A stretch of 64,000 bases of DNA. Origin: Maribacter halichondriae (GTDB lineage Bacteria; Bacteroidota; Bacteroidia; Flavobacteriales; Flavobacteriaceae). The notes beneath the pieces were generated by a model. That model did no database searches and was not told the origin of the DNA. It saw only the letters and a program-made list of their open reading frames with translations. Made by a program: the position numbers and the translations under genes. This document shows positions 8,875 through 20,003 of the stretch, piece after piece. The stretch is from NCBI RefSeq assembly GCF_027474825.1, contig NZ_CP107030.1, positions 4,406,001 through 4,470,000 of the forward strand, given 5' to 3'. Every line of letters starts with the position of its first letter. Position 1 is the first letter of the stretch.

Positions 8875-9795
8875 CTACTCTTCAACAGGTTTCTCGACTT
8901 GATAATAGCTTATTTCCCTTGTCTTGTAAGCATTATCGGGCGTTATGATTTCTTTGACCCAATTTCCGGTTTCATCGAATTGATAAATATATTCTTTGGT
9001 TTTAGTAGTTTCGCCACTTTTGGTCTCCGTTTTGGTCAGCATCCCTTTATCATCATAGAAATAGGAAATTGAAATCTGCGGTGCAAATTGCGAGGTTTTG
9101 GTATCGAAATAATAATTGATTTTTGAAATTAGCTTACCTGCTTCATTAAAAATTTCTTCGACGGCCTTGTTCGGATTACCATCGATAAAACTTTTGGTCA
9201 GTTTTATCTTTTGCAAACTTCCGTCCTTTTCCTTTTTTTCGGAAGTACGTACCGATTGGTTAAGTACACCGTTCAAATGGATTGTCTTGGTATGCTCGCC
9301 TTTTACTTCGGTAAAATCGATTTTGGTCTCATCGGTACCCTCATTATTGGAACGCTTTATTCTAAAGAGCTTCCCATTTTCATTATAATGATATTCGTAC
9401 TGATCCAGGAATTCTTTGGAATAGGAGACTATCTTTTCGGTCACTTTTCTGCCTGCAGTGGTATCGATGGAATAGAAATTGGCAATAGAGGTGGCTTCGT
9501 CAAACGTATTGTCGCGATAGACTTCCAAACGCTTTTCTGTCAACTCGCCATTTCTGTATTTGTAATAGGTGATGTCATAGTCTTGATTACTGTACCGTGT
9601 CACCGATTTGTTAAGCAAGCTATCTTGATCGAACTCATATTCTTCCTTTCCGTAGTTGGTACGGACCAGGCACTTTTTTACATGACTGATCAAATCAAAA
9701 TCGGAAGCCCGAAATATCTTAATGTCTTGGGCATACATCAAGGTCGGTATTCCGGTTGCAACAAAAAGTAATAAAAAAGCGTAGTTTTTTACCAT
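8875..9795 (-). CDS. Secreted protein with repeated YxYDxxG-like strands, unknown function
   Basis: 306 residues with a Sec signal peptide (MVKNYAFLLLFVATGIPTLM ending near YAQ). The mature part consists of repeated short beta-hairpins such as YEYHYNENGKLFRIKRS, KEYIYQFDETGNWVKEI and YFYDDKGMLTKTET. This resembles degenerate YD/MORN-like repeats found in many secreted Bacteroidota proteins. No catalytic motif was seen. It is a monocistronic gene facing the GNAT gene. Export to the periplasm or surface is well supported; function is unknown. Confidence 0.7.
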   Translation of the reverse strand: MVKNYAFLLLFVATGIPTLMYAQDIKIFRASDFDLISHVKKCLVRTNYGKEEYEFDQDSLLNKSVTRYSNQDYDITYYKYRNGELTEKRLEVYRDNTFDEATSIANFYSIDTTAGRKVTEKIVSYSKEFLDQYEYHYNENGKLFRIKRSNNEGTDETKIDFTEVKGEHTKTIHLNGVLNQSVRTSEKKEKDGSLQKIKLTKSFIDGNPNKAVEEIFNEAGKLISKINYYFDTKTSQFAPQISISYFYDDKGMLTKTETKSGETTKTKEYIYQFDETGNWVKEIITPDNAYKTREISYYQVEKPVEE

Positions 9796-10073
9796 GGTGC
9801 AAAATTACTTGATATTCTAGCAATTAAAAATAAAAGGGATGCCAAATCGGTAAACGGCTTCTTATTTTGCCGGTTTTAAGATTGGTTCAAAAAACGGGAT
9901 TCTTGCCTTTAGCTGGTCATTCAAGATATTTAAAGTATAAAAAGGATATCGATTAAGCCTTGCTTTGGGCTTACCAAAATATCAAGGGAGGACCTTTAAA
10001 ATGAAGTAGCGCAAGTTCTCGACAACGCTCGAAACGACAGCAGCATAAATTTCTTCGACTCCTTCCTTAAAAG
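9796..10073. other. Intergenic region, no gene seen
   Basis: Between the start of the secreted-protein gene and the dnaK terminator. It should hold the secreted-protein gene's promoter, but I see no convincing -7 box, no long ORF on either strand and no RNA-like fold. Confidence 0.5.
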
Positions 10074-10099
10074 AAAAAAAGCACCATTTAAAATGGTGC
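10074..10099 (-). terminator. Rho-independent terminator of dnaK
   Basis: Self-complementary GCACCATTTAAAATGGTGC at 10081-10099 followed, in minus-strand reading, by a seven-T run (A run 10074-10080). It lies 27 bp past the dnaK stop. Confidence 0.85.
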
Positions 10100-10125
10100 T
10101 TTATAATATATAACGTTTCGAAGGG

Positions 10126-12039
10126 TTACTTCACTTCTTCGAAGTCAACATCTTCTACATTATCGCCTTCCGTTTCGGCTCCACCGCCTTCGGTGGTTCC
10201 GCTATCGGCTGTTGCTTCTCCGTTCTGTTGTGCATCGGCCTGTGCCTTGTACATTTCTTCGGAAGCTACTTTCCAAGCTTCGTTGATTTTCTCCAAAGCA
10301 GGCGTAATGACCGCAAGGTCTTTGCCTTCGTAGGCTTGCTTCAGTTCCTCTAGCGCATCTTCGATAGGCTTTTTCTTGTCATCCGACAATTTATCACCGA
10401 ATTCTTTCAATTGCTTCTCGGTCTGGAAGATCATACCATCCGCTTCGTTCAATTTATCAGCGGTTTCCTTTGCTTTTTTATCCGCCTCGGCATTGGCTTC
10501 CGCTTCGGCCTTCATCGTCTTGATTTCTTCTTCGGTCAAACCTGAGGAAGCTTCGATACGAATATCTTGCGTCTTGTTCGTCGCCTTATCGGTTGCCGAA
10601 ACCTTAATAATTCCGTTGGCATCGATATCGAAGGTTACTTCGATTTGAGGCGTACCTCTTTGTGCAGGAGGAATTCCATCCAAATGGAATCGTCCGATAG
10701 TCTTATTATCCGCCGCCATGGGACGCTCGCCTTGCAATACATGTATTTCCACTGAAGGCTGATTGTCGGCCGCAGTAGAGAATACCTGTGATTTCTTGGT
10801 AGGAATCGTAGTATTCGCATCGATCAATTTGGTCATTACGCTACCCATGGTTTCGATACCTAGGGAAAGCGGAGTAACATCCAATAACAAAACATCTTTT
10901 ACATCACCGGTCAAGACACCTCCTTGAATCGCTGCACCTACGGCAACCACCTCATCAGGATTCACACCTTTCGAAGGTGCTTTTCCAAAGAATTTCTCTA
11001 CAGCTTCCTGAACGGCGGGTATACGTGTTGAACCACCTACCAAGATAATTTCATCAATATCACTTTTAGACAAGCCCGCAGCTTTCAATGCGGTCTGACA
11101 AGGCTCAATAGTTCGTTTTACCAAATCTTCGATCAACTGCTCGAATTTCGAACGCGTCAAAGTACGCACCAAGTGTTTTGGTCCTGTAGCCGTGGCCGTT
11201 ACGTACGGTAAGTTGATTTCAGTCTGTGCCGAAGAAGATAATTCGATTTTTGCCTTTTCCGCAGCTTCCCGCAAACGTTGCAAAGCCATGGCATCATCAC
11301 GCAGGTCGATACTTTCGTCTTTCTTGAATTCCTCGGCCAACCAATCGATAATCTTTTGGTCAACATCGTCACCTCCTAAGTGGGTATCCCCATCTGTAGC
11401 TAAAACCTCAAAGACACCATCGCCCAGTTCCAAAATGGAAACATCATGCGTACCCCCACCGAAGTCAAAAACCACGATTTTCTGATCAACATTTTTCTTG
11501 TCCATTCCGTAGGCCAAAGAGGCAGCCGTGGGTTCATTGATAATTCGCTCGACGGTCAAGCCTGCAATCTCACCCGCTTCTTTGGTCGCCTGACGTTGTG
11601 AATCGTTAAAGTAAGCAGGTACTGTAATTACCGCCCTAGTAACACTTTGACCCAAATAATCTTCGGCGGTCTTCTTCATTTTCTGAAGAATCATGGCCGA
11701 TAATTCCTGGGGAGTGTACATGCGACCATCAACATCGACTCTTGGTGTGTCATTGTCACCTTTTACTACTTTATAAGGTACACGTTCCGCTTCTTTTTTA
11801 GACTCGGAATATTTGTTCCCCATAAAACGTTTGATGGAGTAAATCGTTTTTTCCGGGTTGGTTACGGCCTGTCGCTTGGCAGGGTCACCGACCTTTATCT
11901 CTCCACCTTCGACAAATGCGATGACCGATGGGGTAGTTCTTTTACCTTCTGCATTCGGGATGACCACGGGCTCGTTACCTTCCATCACGGAAACGCAACT
12001 GTTGGTCGTACCCAAATCTATTCCTATAATCTTACTCAT
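10126..12039 (-). CDS. dnaK: Chaperone Hsp70
   Basis: 637-residue Hsp70. The nucleotide-binding domain opens with [17 protein letters not shown] and contains [15 protein letters not shown] and [16 protein letters not shown]. The substrate-binding domain begins after [18 protein letters not shown], with the helical lid and an acidic tail ending [16 protein letters not shown], the terminal EEVD-like motif of bacterial DnaK. It acts in the cytoplasm with DnaJ and GrpE, neither of which is adjacent. It stands alone with its own terminator and a divergent serine dehydratase gene upstream. Confidence 0.98.
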   Translation of the reverse strand: MSKIIGIDLGTTNSCVSVMEGNEPVVIPNAEGKRTTPSVIAFVEGGEIKVGDPAKRQAVTNPEKTIYSIKRFMGNKYSESKKEAERVPYKVVKGDNDTPRVDVDGRMYTPQELSAMILQKMKKTAEDYLGQSVTRAVITVPAYFNDSQRQATKEAGEIAGLTVERIINEPTAASLAYGMDKKNVDQKIVVFDFGGGTHDVSILELGDGVFEVLATDGDTHLGGDDVDQKIIDWLAEEFKKDESIDLRDDAMALQRLREAAEKAKIELSSSAQTEINLPYVTATATGPKHLVRTLTRSKFEQLIEDLVKRTIEPCQTALKAAGLSKSDIDEIILVGGSTRIPAVQEAVEKFFGKAPSKGVNPDEVVAVGAAIQGGVLTGDVKDVLLLDVTPLSLGIETMGSVMTKLIDANTTIPTKKSQVFSTAADNQPSVEIHVLQGERPMAADNKTIGRFHLDGIPPAQRGTPQIEVTFDIDANGIIKVSATDKATNKTQDIRIEASSGLTEEEIKTMKAEAEANAEADKKAKETADKLNEADGMIFQTEKQLKEFGDKLSDDKKKPIEDALEELKQAYEGKDLAVITPALEKINEAWKVASEEMYKAQADAQQNGEATADSGTTEGGGAETEGDNVEDVDFEEVK

Positions 12040-12131
12040 TATATGTGTTTTAAAATATTAGTGCTTATTTGAAATTCATAAGCTAATAGTCAAACAATAT
12101 GCCAAGGGGCAGCAACCTGACATGATGTCAT

Positions 12132-12277
12132 TTTCAAGTTCAAGTTCAAACACAAGTGTCAAGCGCAAAGGGCCTTCATGGAAATAGTCAAACGGTAATT
12201 AGTCTTGGTCTCTACTTTAAATTTCCATTTTGCTCTTAGGTTTTCTGAATTTGAACTTGCGCTTGAACTTGAACTTT
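12132..12277. repeat. Imperfect inverted repeat of AAGTTC hexamer tracts
   Basis: The tract around 12134-12162 reads CAAGTTCAAGTTCAAACACA and the tract around 12250-12277 is close to its reverse complement (CGCTTGAACTTGAACTTTC). The two arms of about 22 bp, with a few mismatches, flank about 90 bp in the divergent dnaK-sdaA interval. Such low-complexity TTGAAC/GTTCAA tracts recur in flavobacterial intergenic DNA; a role in regulation is not shown. Confidence 0.5.
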
Positions 12278-12301
12278 CCATTTTTCAAACAATCGAATGT
12301 C

Positions 12302-12309
12302 TATCTTTA
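12302..12309 (+). promoter_or_regulatory. Candidate -7 box for serine dehydratase gene
   Basis: TATCTTTA fits the Bacteroidota TAnnTTTG -7 element except for the last base and lies 26 bp upstream of the sdaA ATG. No clear TTTG -33 element is seen at the usual distance, so the call is tentative. Confidence 0.35.
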
Positions 12310-12335
12310 CAATGAAGTTCAAAACAGTTTGAAAA

Positions 12336-13763
12336 ATGGAATGCATCAGCGTTTTTGACATGCTTAAAATCGGGGTCGGGCCTTCAAGTTCCCATACCTT
12401 GGGGCCATGGCGCGCTGCGGAACGATGGATTTCAGAAATGAAGGCCGCTGGATCATTCACAGACATAAAAAACATCAAGGTACAGATGTACGGTTCGCTA
12501 TCCTTGACAGGAAAAGGCCATGCCACGGACTATGCCATTATGTTGGGGTTATCGGGGGCGAATCCTGAAACCATTCCGGTTGAGGATATTCATGGTATTG
12601 TACTAGGGATAAAGGAAAGTAATATTTTAAACCTTGCCAACGAAAAGAAACTGGCTTTTGATCCGCAGACAGATATAGTTTTTAACCGGAAGTTCTTACC
12701 ATTTCACGCAAACGGACTCAAATTCGAGGCGATTTTACAAGACGGAAGTAAAAAATCAAGGACCTACTATTCCATCGGAGGCGGATTTGTGGTGACCGAA
12801 GAACGCAAAAACGCTAAACGGAAAATAGCAAAATTCAATACGTTTCCCTTTCCCATAACAAAGGGCACCGAACTCCTCGCCTATTGCGAACAAGAACAGA
12901 AACCGATTTCGGAAATCGTTCTAGAAAATGAACGTTCGTTGCGCAGCGACACTGAAATCGACGAACAATTGCAGCGCATCTGGGGCACCATGCTCGAATG
13001 TATGTATATCGGGTGCCATTCCGAAGGCAAGCTGCCGGGCGGACTCAACGTGCGGCGACGAGCTTTTGAAATTCATAAAAATTTAATGCTGGAAGCCGGC
13101 ACATACAATGCGCCCGAGAACTGGTTAAAAACCATTCGGCAAACCGAAGTGAAATTTCGACAGATCTTAAAATGGGTCAGTTGCTTTGCGCTAGCGGTCA
13201 ACGAAGTGAACGCTTCTTTGGGCCGGGTGGTCACCGCACCGACCAATGGTAGTGCCGGCGTGATCCCTGCTGTATTGATGTACTATATGGTCATCGAAAA
13301 CCATGAAGCGGATTTTGAACATATCAAAAAGTTCTTATTGGTCTCGGGCGAGATCGGCAGCATCTTTAAAAAAGGAGCGACCATCTCAGCCGCCATGGGC
13401 GGCTGTCAAGCTGAAATCGGGGTGTCTTCCGCCATGGCCGCCGGGGCCTTGACCGAACTCTTGGGCGGTACTCCCGAGCAAGTATTGATGGCCGCCGAAA
13501 TAGCCATGGAACACCATTTGGGTCTTACCTGTGACCCTATTGGCGGACTGGTACAAATACCTTGTATCGAGCGCAATAGTATGGGTGCCATCAAAGCGAT
13601 CAACGCTGCGGAACTGGCCTTGGGCTCCGACCCTTCGGAAGCCAAAGTACCATTGGACAAGGTAGTTCAAACCATGTGGGAAACCGCCAAGGACATGAAC
13701 TCAAAATATAAGGAAACCTCGGAAGGCGGACTTGCAGTCGGGGTGTTTTTGAGTGATTGCTAA
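12336..13763 (+). CDS. sdaA: L-serine ammonia-lyase (iron-sulfur type)
   Basis: 475-residue single-chain L-serine dehydratase converting L-serine to pyruvate and ammonia. The N-terminal beta domain carries [20 protein letters not shown]. The C-terminal alpha domain has the [4Fe-4S] cysteines in [14 protein letters not shown] and [18 protein letters not shown]. Fusion of alpha and beta domains is the common arrangement for this length. It is monocistronic, divergent from dnaK. The start ATG at 12336 is the first in frame and matches family N-termini. Confidence 0.95.
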   Translation: MECISVFDMLKIGVGPSSSHTLGPWRAAERWISEMKAAGSFTDIKNIKVQMYGSLSLTGKGHATDYAIMLGLSGANPETIPVEDIHGIVLGIKESNILNLANEKKLAFDPQTDIVFNRKFLPFHANGLKFEAILQDGSKKSRTYYSIGGGFVVTEERKNAKRKIAKFNTFPFPITKGTELLAYCEQEQKPISEIVLENERSLRSDTEIDEQLQRIWGTMLECMYIGCHSEGKLPGGLNVRRRAFEIHKNLMLEAGTYNAPENWLKTIRQTEVKFRQILKWVSCFALAVNEVNASLGRVVTAPTNGSAGVIPAVLMYYMVIENHEADFEHIKKFLLVSGEIGSIFKKGATISAAMGGCQAEIGVSSAMAAGALTELLGGTPEQVLMAAEIAMEHHLGLTCDPIGGLVQIPCIERNSMGAIKAINAAELALGSDPSEAKVPLDKVVQTMWETAKDMNSKYKETSEGGLAVGVFLSDC

Positions 13764-14106
13764 TTTCGATTGTTGGACGATAAGCTCATACTTGGCTCTA
13801 ATTTTTCCATATCTCAAGTTTTATTCCAAATACGATTTGTAAACGGATGGAAAATGGTTGTAAATGCTTATGTTGCGATTTTTAACCGGTATGCTTGAGT
13901 TTTGATTACTGTTAAGGATTTTATACTATTGATTATACAAACAAGGTGTTGTGCATTTGACAAAACCGCTCCAATATTAGAAAACATCGACACGCTTGAT
14001 TTATGCAGGGGCCGTTGTGACACATTACATCAAAATATTTTTATAAAAAGTAAAACCATACCGCAAATATTTATAGGAACCTAATTTTCCAACACCGACC
14101 AAAAAT
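13764..14106. other. Intergenic region, nothing convincing
   Basis: Between sdaA and the NCS1 transporter. A 60-codon plus-strand frame at 13902-14084 has no family resemblance and is probably chance. The transporter promoter is expected here but no clear TAnnTTTG box was found. Confidence 0.5.
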
Positions 14107-15825
14107 ATGAGTACATCAGAAGATTTTAAACAATTTGAAAACCTCGACGAAGAACAATTACCCGTAGCCAAACATAAATTACACGATTGGACCCATTTTG
14201 CGGGACTCTACGCTGCCGAGCATGTCGCAGCGACGGAGTTTGTCATCGGGGCGACCTTTGTCGCGCTGGGCGCCAAGACGATGGATATCATCCTAGGTCT
14301 TTTAATCGGTAATATTCTGGCCGTACTGAGTTGGAGATTCATCACCTCCCCTATTGCCGTTGATACGCGTTTGAGCCTCTATACCTATCTGAATAAGATT
14401 GCGGGCGACTCCATGACCAAGTTGTACAATTGGGCCAATGTAATCATCTTTTCGGTGATTTCGGCAGCGATGATAACGGTCTCTTCGACAGCGGTTCGAT
14501 TTGCTTTTGATATTCCCGCGCAACTCAATTGGTACCCTACCAACGCTTGGTTTATATTGATAGTTTTGGCCGTGGGCATCTTTGTGGTTTCTATTGCGCT
14601 CTATGGTTTTAATGCCGTTTCTGAATTTTCGGGCATCTGTGCCCCTTGGCTCTTTGTGATGTTTACGAGTGGCGCTATGGTGCTCCTCCCCGCTTTGTCT
14701 TTAGATGTTTTGGATAAAACTTTACCTGCAGGATGGACCGATTTTATGACCCTAGGCGACCAGAGTATCTGGACAGGCATCAACAGCGACGGAGCTCCCG
14801 GAATCGGATTGGTCGAAGTCATCGGCTTCGGTTGGGCCGCCAATACCATCACCCATTTCGGATTAATTGATATGGCCCTCTTGCGTTTTGCTAAAAAGAA
14901 GAACTACGGATATGCTACTAGTACCGGTATGATGTTCGGTCACTATGTGGCATGGATCGCTGCCGGAATCATGGGTGCCGGTGCCGCCGTTATTTTAGGA
15001 AAATCCATCGTAGAATTAGATCCGGGCGATGTGGCCTATTACGCCCTCGGTTGGTCGGGTTTTGTGATTGTGATCGTTGCAGGTTGGACGACCGCGATTA
15101 CCAATTTATATCGAGCAGGTTTGGCCGCACAAGCTATTTTTTTCAACCATTCCCGAAAGCTAACGACGATTGTGGTCGGTGTGGTCACCGTTGGCATCGC
15201 CTGTTTCCCCTTTGTGTTTTCACAGATACTACCGCTACTCACCTACGCAGGGCTGCTGGTCGTTCCCGTGGGGGCGATCGTGTTTGCCGAACATCAGCTA
15301 TTCCCTAGAATTGGCTATACGCGCTACTGGTCTTCGTACCGCCAGCTGACTTTTAGTATGCCCGCCGTTGCTTCTTGGGGCCTGGGCTTGGCCTTCGGTT
15401 TCGGACTGAACGCATTGGATGTGATTTCCTTCTATTACCTGTTTATCCCCACTTGGTTTTTTACCATCGCGGTGTATACCCTGCTCGCTTCTCGCTACGG
15501 GGCAAAAGAAATCTATGCGGAGGAAGCGGCAGCAGAAGAGGTTCGTAATGAAACCATCGAACGTTTTCAAGCAGAACAAGCTAAAAATGAACCAGCGCAT
15601 GCAAAAGATATTTCTATCCTTTCGAAACTATTAAAATTTATTGCCCTCGCAGCCTTGGCAATTACTTTGGTTTTGGCGAGTAGGGTATTGTTTAGTAGTG
15701 CTACGGAAGCGGACTATATCGCCAATAGAGAAGACTTTTATACCTACGCATTTGTGTGCACTATTGTTTATTTCGTACTCGCTTATTGGGCATTGAAACG
15801 AGGAAAAGCAAATAACCCAGCATAA
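14107..15825 (+). CDS. NCS1-type (purine/cytosine permease family) membrane transporter
   Basis: 572-residue polytopic membrane protein with about 12 hydrophobic helices and an extra C-terminal pair after a charged linker (about residues 470-510). The N-terminal LHDWTHFAGLYAAEHVAATEF and following GLLIGNILAVLSW correspond to the first helices of nucleobase:cation symporter-1 proteins. GWTTAITNLYRAG is another conserved-looking segment. The substrate is uncertain: it is followed after 2 bp by a mannitol-dehydrogenase-family gene, so a sugar alcohol or related compound is a reasonable alternative to a nucleobase. The two are clearly one transcription unit. Confidence 0.75.
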   Translation: MSTSEDFKQFENLDEEQLPVAKHKLHDWTHFAGLYAAEHVAATEFVIGATFVALGAKTMDIILGLLIGNILAVLSWRFITSPIAVDTRLSLYTYLNKIAGDSMTKLYNWANVIIFSVISAAMITVSSTAVRFAFDIPAQLNWYPTNAWFILIVLAVGIFVVSIALYGFNAVSEFSGICAPWLFVMFTSGAMVLLPALSLDVLDKTLPAGWTDFMTLGDQSIWTGINSDGAPGIGLVEVIGFGWAANTITHFGLIDMALLRFAKKKNYGYATSTGMMFGHYVAWIAAGIMGAGAAVILGKSIVELDPGDVAYYALGWSGFVIVIVAGWTTAITNLYRAGLAAQAIFFNHSRKLTTIVVGVVTVGIACFPFVFSQILPLLTYAGLLVVPVGAIVFAEHQLFPRIGYTRYWSSYRQLTFSMPAVASWGLGLAFGFGLNALDVISFYYLFIPTWFFTIAVYTLLASRYGAKEIYAEEAAAEEVRNETIERFQAEQAKNEPAHAKDISILSKLLKFIALAALAITLVLASRVLFSSATEADYIANREDFYTYAFVCTIVYFVLAYWALKRGKANNPA

Positions 15826-15827
15826 AC

Positions 15828-17336
15828 ATGGAAACCCCAATGCAACTCAATCAAGCTAATCTACAGGAAATAGGAAGCCGTATTCCTGTGCCAAAATATA
15901 GTCGCTGTGCCAATAACATCGAAATCGTACATATCGGCGTCGGCGGCTTCCACCGCGCCCACTTGGCCTATTATTTACACGAATTAAAAAAAGGCGGTGC
16001 TGCCCCAGCACTTTGTGGGATTGGGTTGCGTGAAGGGGATCGAAAACTATACGATATTTTTAAAAAACAAGACCACCTGTATACGCTGATGGTCAAACAG
16101 CCCGACGGCACCATCGAACCCGAAGTCATCGGGTCGATCGTCGATTTTAAAATGGGCACTACGGACCCTGAAGGAGTCATTGCCCAAATGGCAGCTGCCG
16201 ATACTAGAATCGTGTCGCTGACCATTACCGAAGGAGGGTATAATTTCAACCCCACCACGGGAGAATTCAATTTTGATAACCTCGACATTCAACACGAACT
16301 AAAACACCCGCATGACCCAAAAACCGTATATGGTTTTTTGACCGCGGCCTTAAAAAGACGTCGCGATGCAGGCTTGCCTGCTTTTACCATTTTGGTTTGC
16401 GATAATATCGAACACAATGGCGATATGATGCGCAAGATGCTGGGTACTTTTGCCAAAGCCCAAGATGCGGACTTGGCGCAATGGATCGCCCAAGAAGTCT
16501 GCTTCCCCAATAGTATGGTCGACCGTATTACGCCGGTAACCACGCCAGCGGATATCGAAGCCCTGGCACAAGACTTTAGCGTACATGATGCCTGGCCCGT
16601 TACCTGCGAACCTTTTATACAATGGGTGGTAGAGGATAAATTCTCGAATGGAAGACCGGACTTTGAAAAAGTAGGCGTACAATTCGCACCCGATGTGGGG
16701 CCCTATGAAAAAATGAAACTGCGACTGCTCAATGCAGGGCATTCGGTATTGGGACTTTTAGGAGCCCTACACGGCCACCCGACCATCAACGCCTGCGTAG
16801 AAGATAAACTTTTCGCCAAGTACTTGCGCGCCTTTCTAGACGAAGAAGCAACGCCAATTCTTGGAGACATCAAAGGCATAAATTTGACGGACTACAAAGA
16901 CAGTCTCTTAGAACGTTTTGCCAACCCCAATATCAAGGACAGCGTCAGCCGTATCTGCTCGGAAAGTTCGGCCAAATTGCCTAAATTTTTGATAGCTACG
17001 ATACATGAGAATTTAGCTACTGGCGGCAGCATCAAATTCGCCACTTTGGTCATTGCGGCCTGGTGTTATTATAGCGATAAGCAAGTCGACCAAAACGGGC
17101 AACCCTTGGAAATTATCGATGCCATGCATGACGAATTGCATGCTGCAGCTGCAGCAACTGCGAAGGATCCGTTAGCTTTTATCAAGATAGAAAGCTTGTT
17201 TGGTGGGTTGGCTGGAAATGAACGTTTTGCGAAAAGTTATACTTCTTTAGTGCAAGAACTTTATCAAGGTGCAGATATTAAAAAAGTTGATGCAGCACCT
17301 GCTTTAACCAAAAACCATATTCCAAAACACAAATAA
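15828..17336 (+). CDS. Mannitol dehydrogenase family protein (polyol 2-dehydrogenase)
   Basis: 502-residue long-chain NAD(P)-dependent polyol dehydrogenase. The N-terminal Rossmann domain shows IVHIGVGGFHRAHLAYYLHE. The catalytic C-terminal domain shows VEDKFSNGRPDFEKVGVQF, then KMKLRLLNAGHSVLGLLGAL with the catalytic Lys and the conserved N-x-x-H. Members oxidise D-mannitol, D-arabinitol or related polyols to the 2-keto sugars. Alternative starts are ATG 15828 or 15840. Coupling to the upstream transporter suggests uptake plus oxidation of an algal polyol such as mannitol, an inference. Confidence 0.9.
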   Translation: METPMQLNQANLQEIGSRIPVPKYSRCANNIEIVHIGVGGFHRAHLAYYLHELKKGGAAPALCGIGLREGDRKLYDIFKKQDHLYTLMVKQPDGTIEPEVIGSIVDFKMGTTDPEGVIAQMAAADTRIVSLTITEGGYNFNPTTGEFNFDNLDIQHELKHPHDPKTVYGFLTAALKRRRDAGLPAFTILVCDNIEHNGDMMRKMLGTFAKAQDADLAQWIAQEVCFPNSMVDRITPVTTPADIEALAQDFSVHDAWPVTCEPFIQWVVEDKFSNGRPDFEKVGVQFAPDVGPYEKMKLRLLNAGHSVLGLLGALHGHPTINACVEDKLFAKYLRAFLDEEATPILGDIKGINLTDYKDSLLERFANPNIKDSVSRICSESSAKLPKFLIATIHENLATGGSIKFATLVIAAWCYYSDKQVDQNGQPLEIIDAMHDELHAAAAATAKDPLAFIKIESLFGGLAGNERFAKSYTSLVQELYQGADIKKVDAAPALTKNHIPKHK

Positions 17337-17509
17337 CGCATGGCGTTTGGCCTTGGCATATTCTACACTGACCCATTTATTACAGGCTTTCGTCGGTATT
17401 TGTACGAATTTATTTCTTTGGGTTTTTTATATTGCGGTAGATGTTTTGCATCTCGAGAATAATTATACTTATTACAGTATTTCGTAATCAGCATAAAAAT
17501 CATTCACAA

Positions 17510-19997
17510 ATGACAATAATAGACAACCCACTTTTTACTAATGCTTTTGATATTTCAATCTGGAAAAATGAAAGTAAGATTAATGAATTAAAATCAAATC
17601 TTACATTAATTGAAAATACAATAAAAAAATACTTAGAAGGAATTACAGAGGATTTTCCAGGGTTAACAGACCATTCTATTGCTCATTCTCGAATGCTATG
17701 GAACTATGCTAATATCATTGTCGGAGAAAAAAATAATTTCATCAATCCGTTGGAAGCATTTGTTTTACATACCGTATTGTTGGTTCATGACGCAGGAATG
17801 TGTTATTCTGTTTTAAATAACCAAAGTGAAGTTGAAAAAGACCCTCTTTATACCGATTTTATTGTTAAAAACGGTAGCTCAGAAGAAGCTAAAGAAGAAG
17901 CGCTATTCTTTACAATTAGACAAAGACATGGAGATTTTGCTTTGAGAATTGCAACTGATACCCTACGTGAGGGAGAATACTTAATCTCTGATATACCCTT
18001 AAGGGAAGAACTGGGCTTAATTGTTGGAAAAATCGCTAAGAGTCATACTTGCAACATTAACTATATTGAACGAGAATTTGGGCCAAAATATACTAATCCA
18101 AACTTTCCCACCGATTGGTCAATAGATTGTCAGAAATTATCATTCTTATTAAGAACCGCTGATGCCGCTCATTTAGATAATTTAAGAACACCAAAAACCA
18201 ATAGAATGATAAGTGAAATATCTGGGGTATCTAAAGAACATTGGACATTCCAGAAGAAATTAGGCTTTCCACAATTATCGACCGATTCTTTATTAATGTA
18301 TTCAACAAACAAACCTTTTACGTCTGAAGAACAAAAAGCATGGTGGTTTTGTTATGAGGCATTACAAGTTTTGGACAAAGAATTAAAAAATGCAAATGAA
18401 TATTTTGATGTCAATAATCTTGAAGGCTTTACAGCTAGAGGGGTCAAGTCAATTAATGACTCACTCGAACTTGGAAAAAAATATATTAGAACATCGGGAT
18501 GGAATTCAATCAATACTCAAATAAAAGTTTCAAACCCTATACATATAGCATCAGAATTGGGAGGTGTTAAATTGTATGGAAATATAAATATTGCCTTAAG
18601 GGAATTAATACAAAATAGTTTAGACGCAATTAATTTGCATCGTGTTCATACGGGTCAAAACAACATTAACGTCGGTGAGATTAAATTATCCATAAAAAAA
18701 TTGGACAAGAATTCTATTTGAACATCACAGACAATGGTATAGGAATGAGTCAAACAATAATGACCAATGAGTTATTGGATTTTGGAGGCTCTTATTGGAA
18801 AAGCAATAGGTTCAAATATGACTTCCAAGGAATCCACAGCAAGGGATTTGAATCAATCGGCAAGTTTGGCATTGGCTTTTTCTCAACTTTCATGCTAGGT
18901 GAAAAAATCACGATTACGTCTTGGAAATTTGGAGAAGCAATAACAAATATGAAGACACTTGATTTCCATGACGGATTATCTTCGAATCCGATATTAAGAG
19001 ACCCATCTGAGGAAGAAAAAAGTTTAGTAATTGATAGAGGTACTTCTATTACCATAAAAATTAAAGAGGATCCGTTTTCCAAAACAGGCTTCATTGGTAA
19101 TTCTCAATTTAAGGACAACACACTTTTTTCGTTAGTAAAATATTTCATACCATCCCCTAATGTGAAAATTACTATCGAAGAATTAGATGGTAACATAAAT
19201 ACAATTAAACCTAACACTATTGCCGACTTAGAATTCAACGATTTTATTGACCACGTTCACATTATCAGAAAAGAGAGTATCGACTTTACTGGAATTATCG
19301 ATTTATTTAAAAAACTAAATCTTGAATTATTTGAAATTAGAGATGAAAACAGACTTTATGGAAAATTAGCAATCCTACCTCAGGTTGGAAATATCGGCCT
19401 ATCATCTACTTCTATTGTTTTGTCAAATGGAATTCGAATTAATGAATTAGGGAATTTTGCTGGATATATTGTTACTGATGATGTGATTTCAATAAAACGC
19501 GACGAATTTTCTAAATTGGTTCCCTATGATGTCTTGAAAAATTGGGCAGATCAACAAAAACAGTTTATTGAATCAAGTCCTACAAAAAATTTATACACTT
19601 TAAGGCATCTGGGATTATTGTTGACTTTTAATTATTTTGATGATAGCCTACCAATAACTTTAACAAAAAAGGATAATAACTATAACTTTTTTACCATCAA
19701 ACAATTTAAACTCTACTTAAAAAATAACAATGAGGTTAAATTTCATATAGAAGGACACACACTTGGGGGAAGATTACCTAATTGCGATGGATTTATAAAA
19801 TTAAGTTTTGGATTTGACATCAAAAAATAGTAAGAGAGGAAGATCAAGACAAATTAGTAAATCATAGAGAATTGATAGAAAAATTAATTAAAGAAGAATG
19901 GGGTGGATTTACTGTAGGGCAAGATAATTTAATGCAACAAGGTGTTTATAATTTTGACATGCCTTATACTATAATTGAAAAGTATACTAAAATATGA
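17510..19997 (+). CDS. HD-domain / GHKL (HSP90-like) ATPase fusion, candidate conflict-system protein (two frameshifts)
   Basis: Read through two one-base gaps this is one protein of about 829 residues. The N-terminal half is HD-like: DHSIAHSRMLW (about 55-65), HTVLLVHDAGMCY (HD pair, about 93), RQRHGDF and LLRTADAAHLDNLRTP. The Bergerat ATPase follows: N-box ALRELIQNSLDAINLH (about 365-380), G1 box NITDNGIGMSQT, G2-like SIGKFGIGFFSTFMLGEKI. The breaks are at TTT 18717-18719, between N- and G1-box, and at the six-A run 19822-19827. Restoring one base at each extends the protein to the TGA at 19995-19997. Codons are AT-rich compared with neighbours. HD plus HSP90-like fusions are known from predicted bacterial conflict systems; function here is inferred. 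Confidence 0.7.
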
Positions 19998-20003
19998 CAG
20001 ATG

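Noticed and set aside
13902..14084. A 60-codon plus-strand ORF before the NCS1 transporter
   Set aside because: No family resemblance or likely start context, and the sequence behaves like ordinary intergenic DNA.
18717..18719. Programmed frameshift in the HD-GHKL ATPase gene
   Set aside because: The run is only TTT, there is no slippery heptamer, and the same type of one-base gap occurs in many unrelated genes here, including essential ones.
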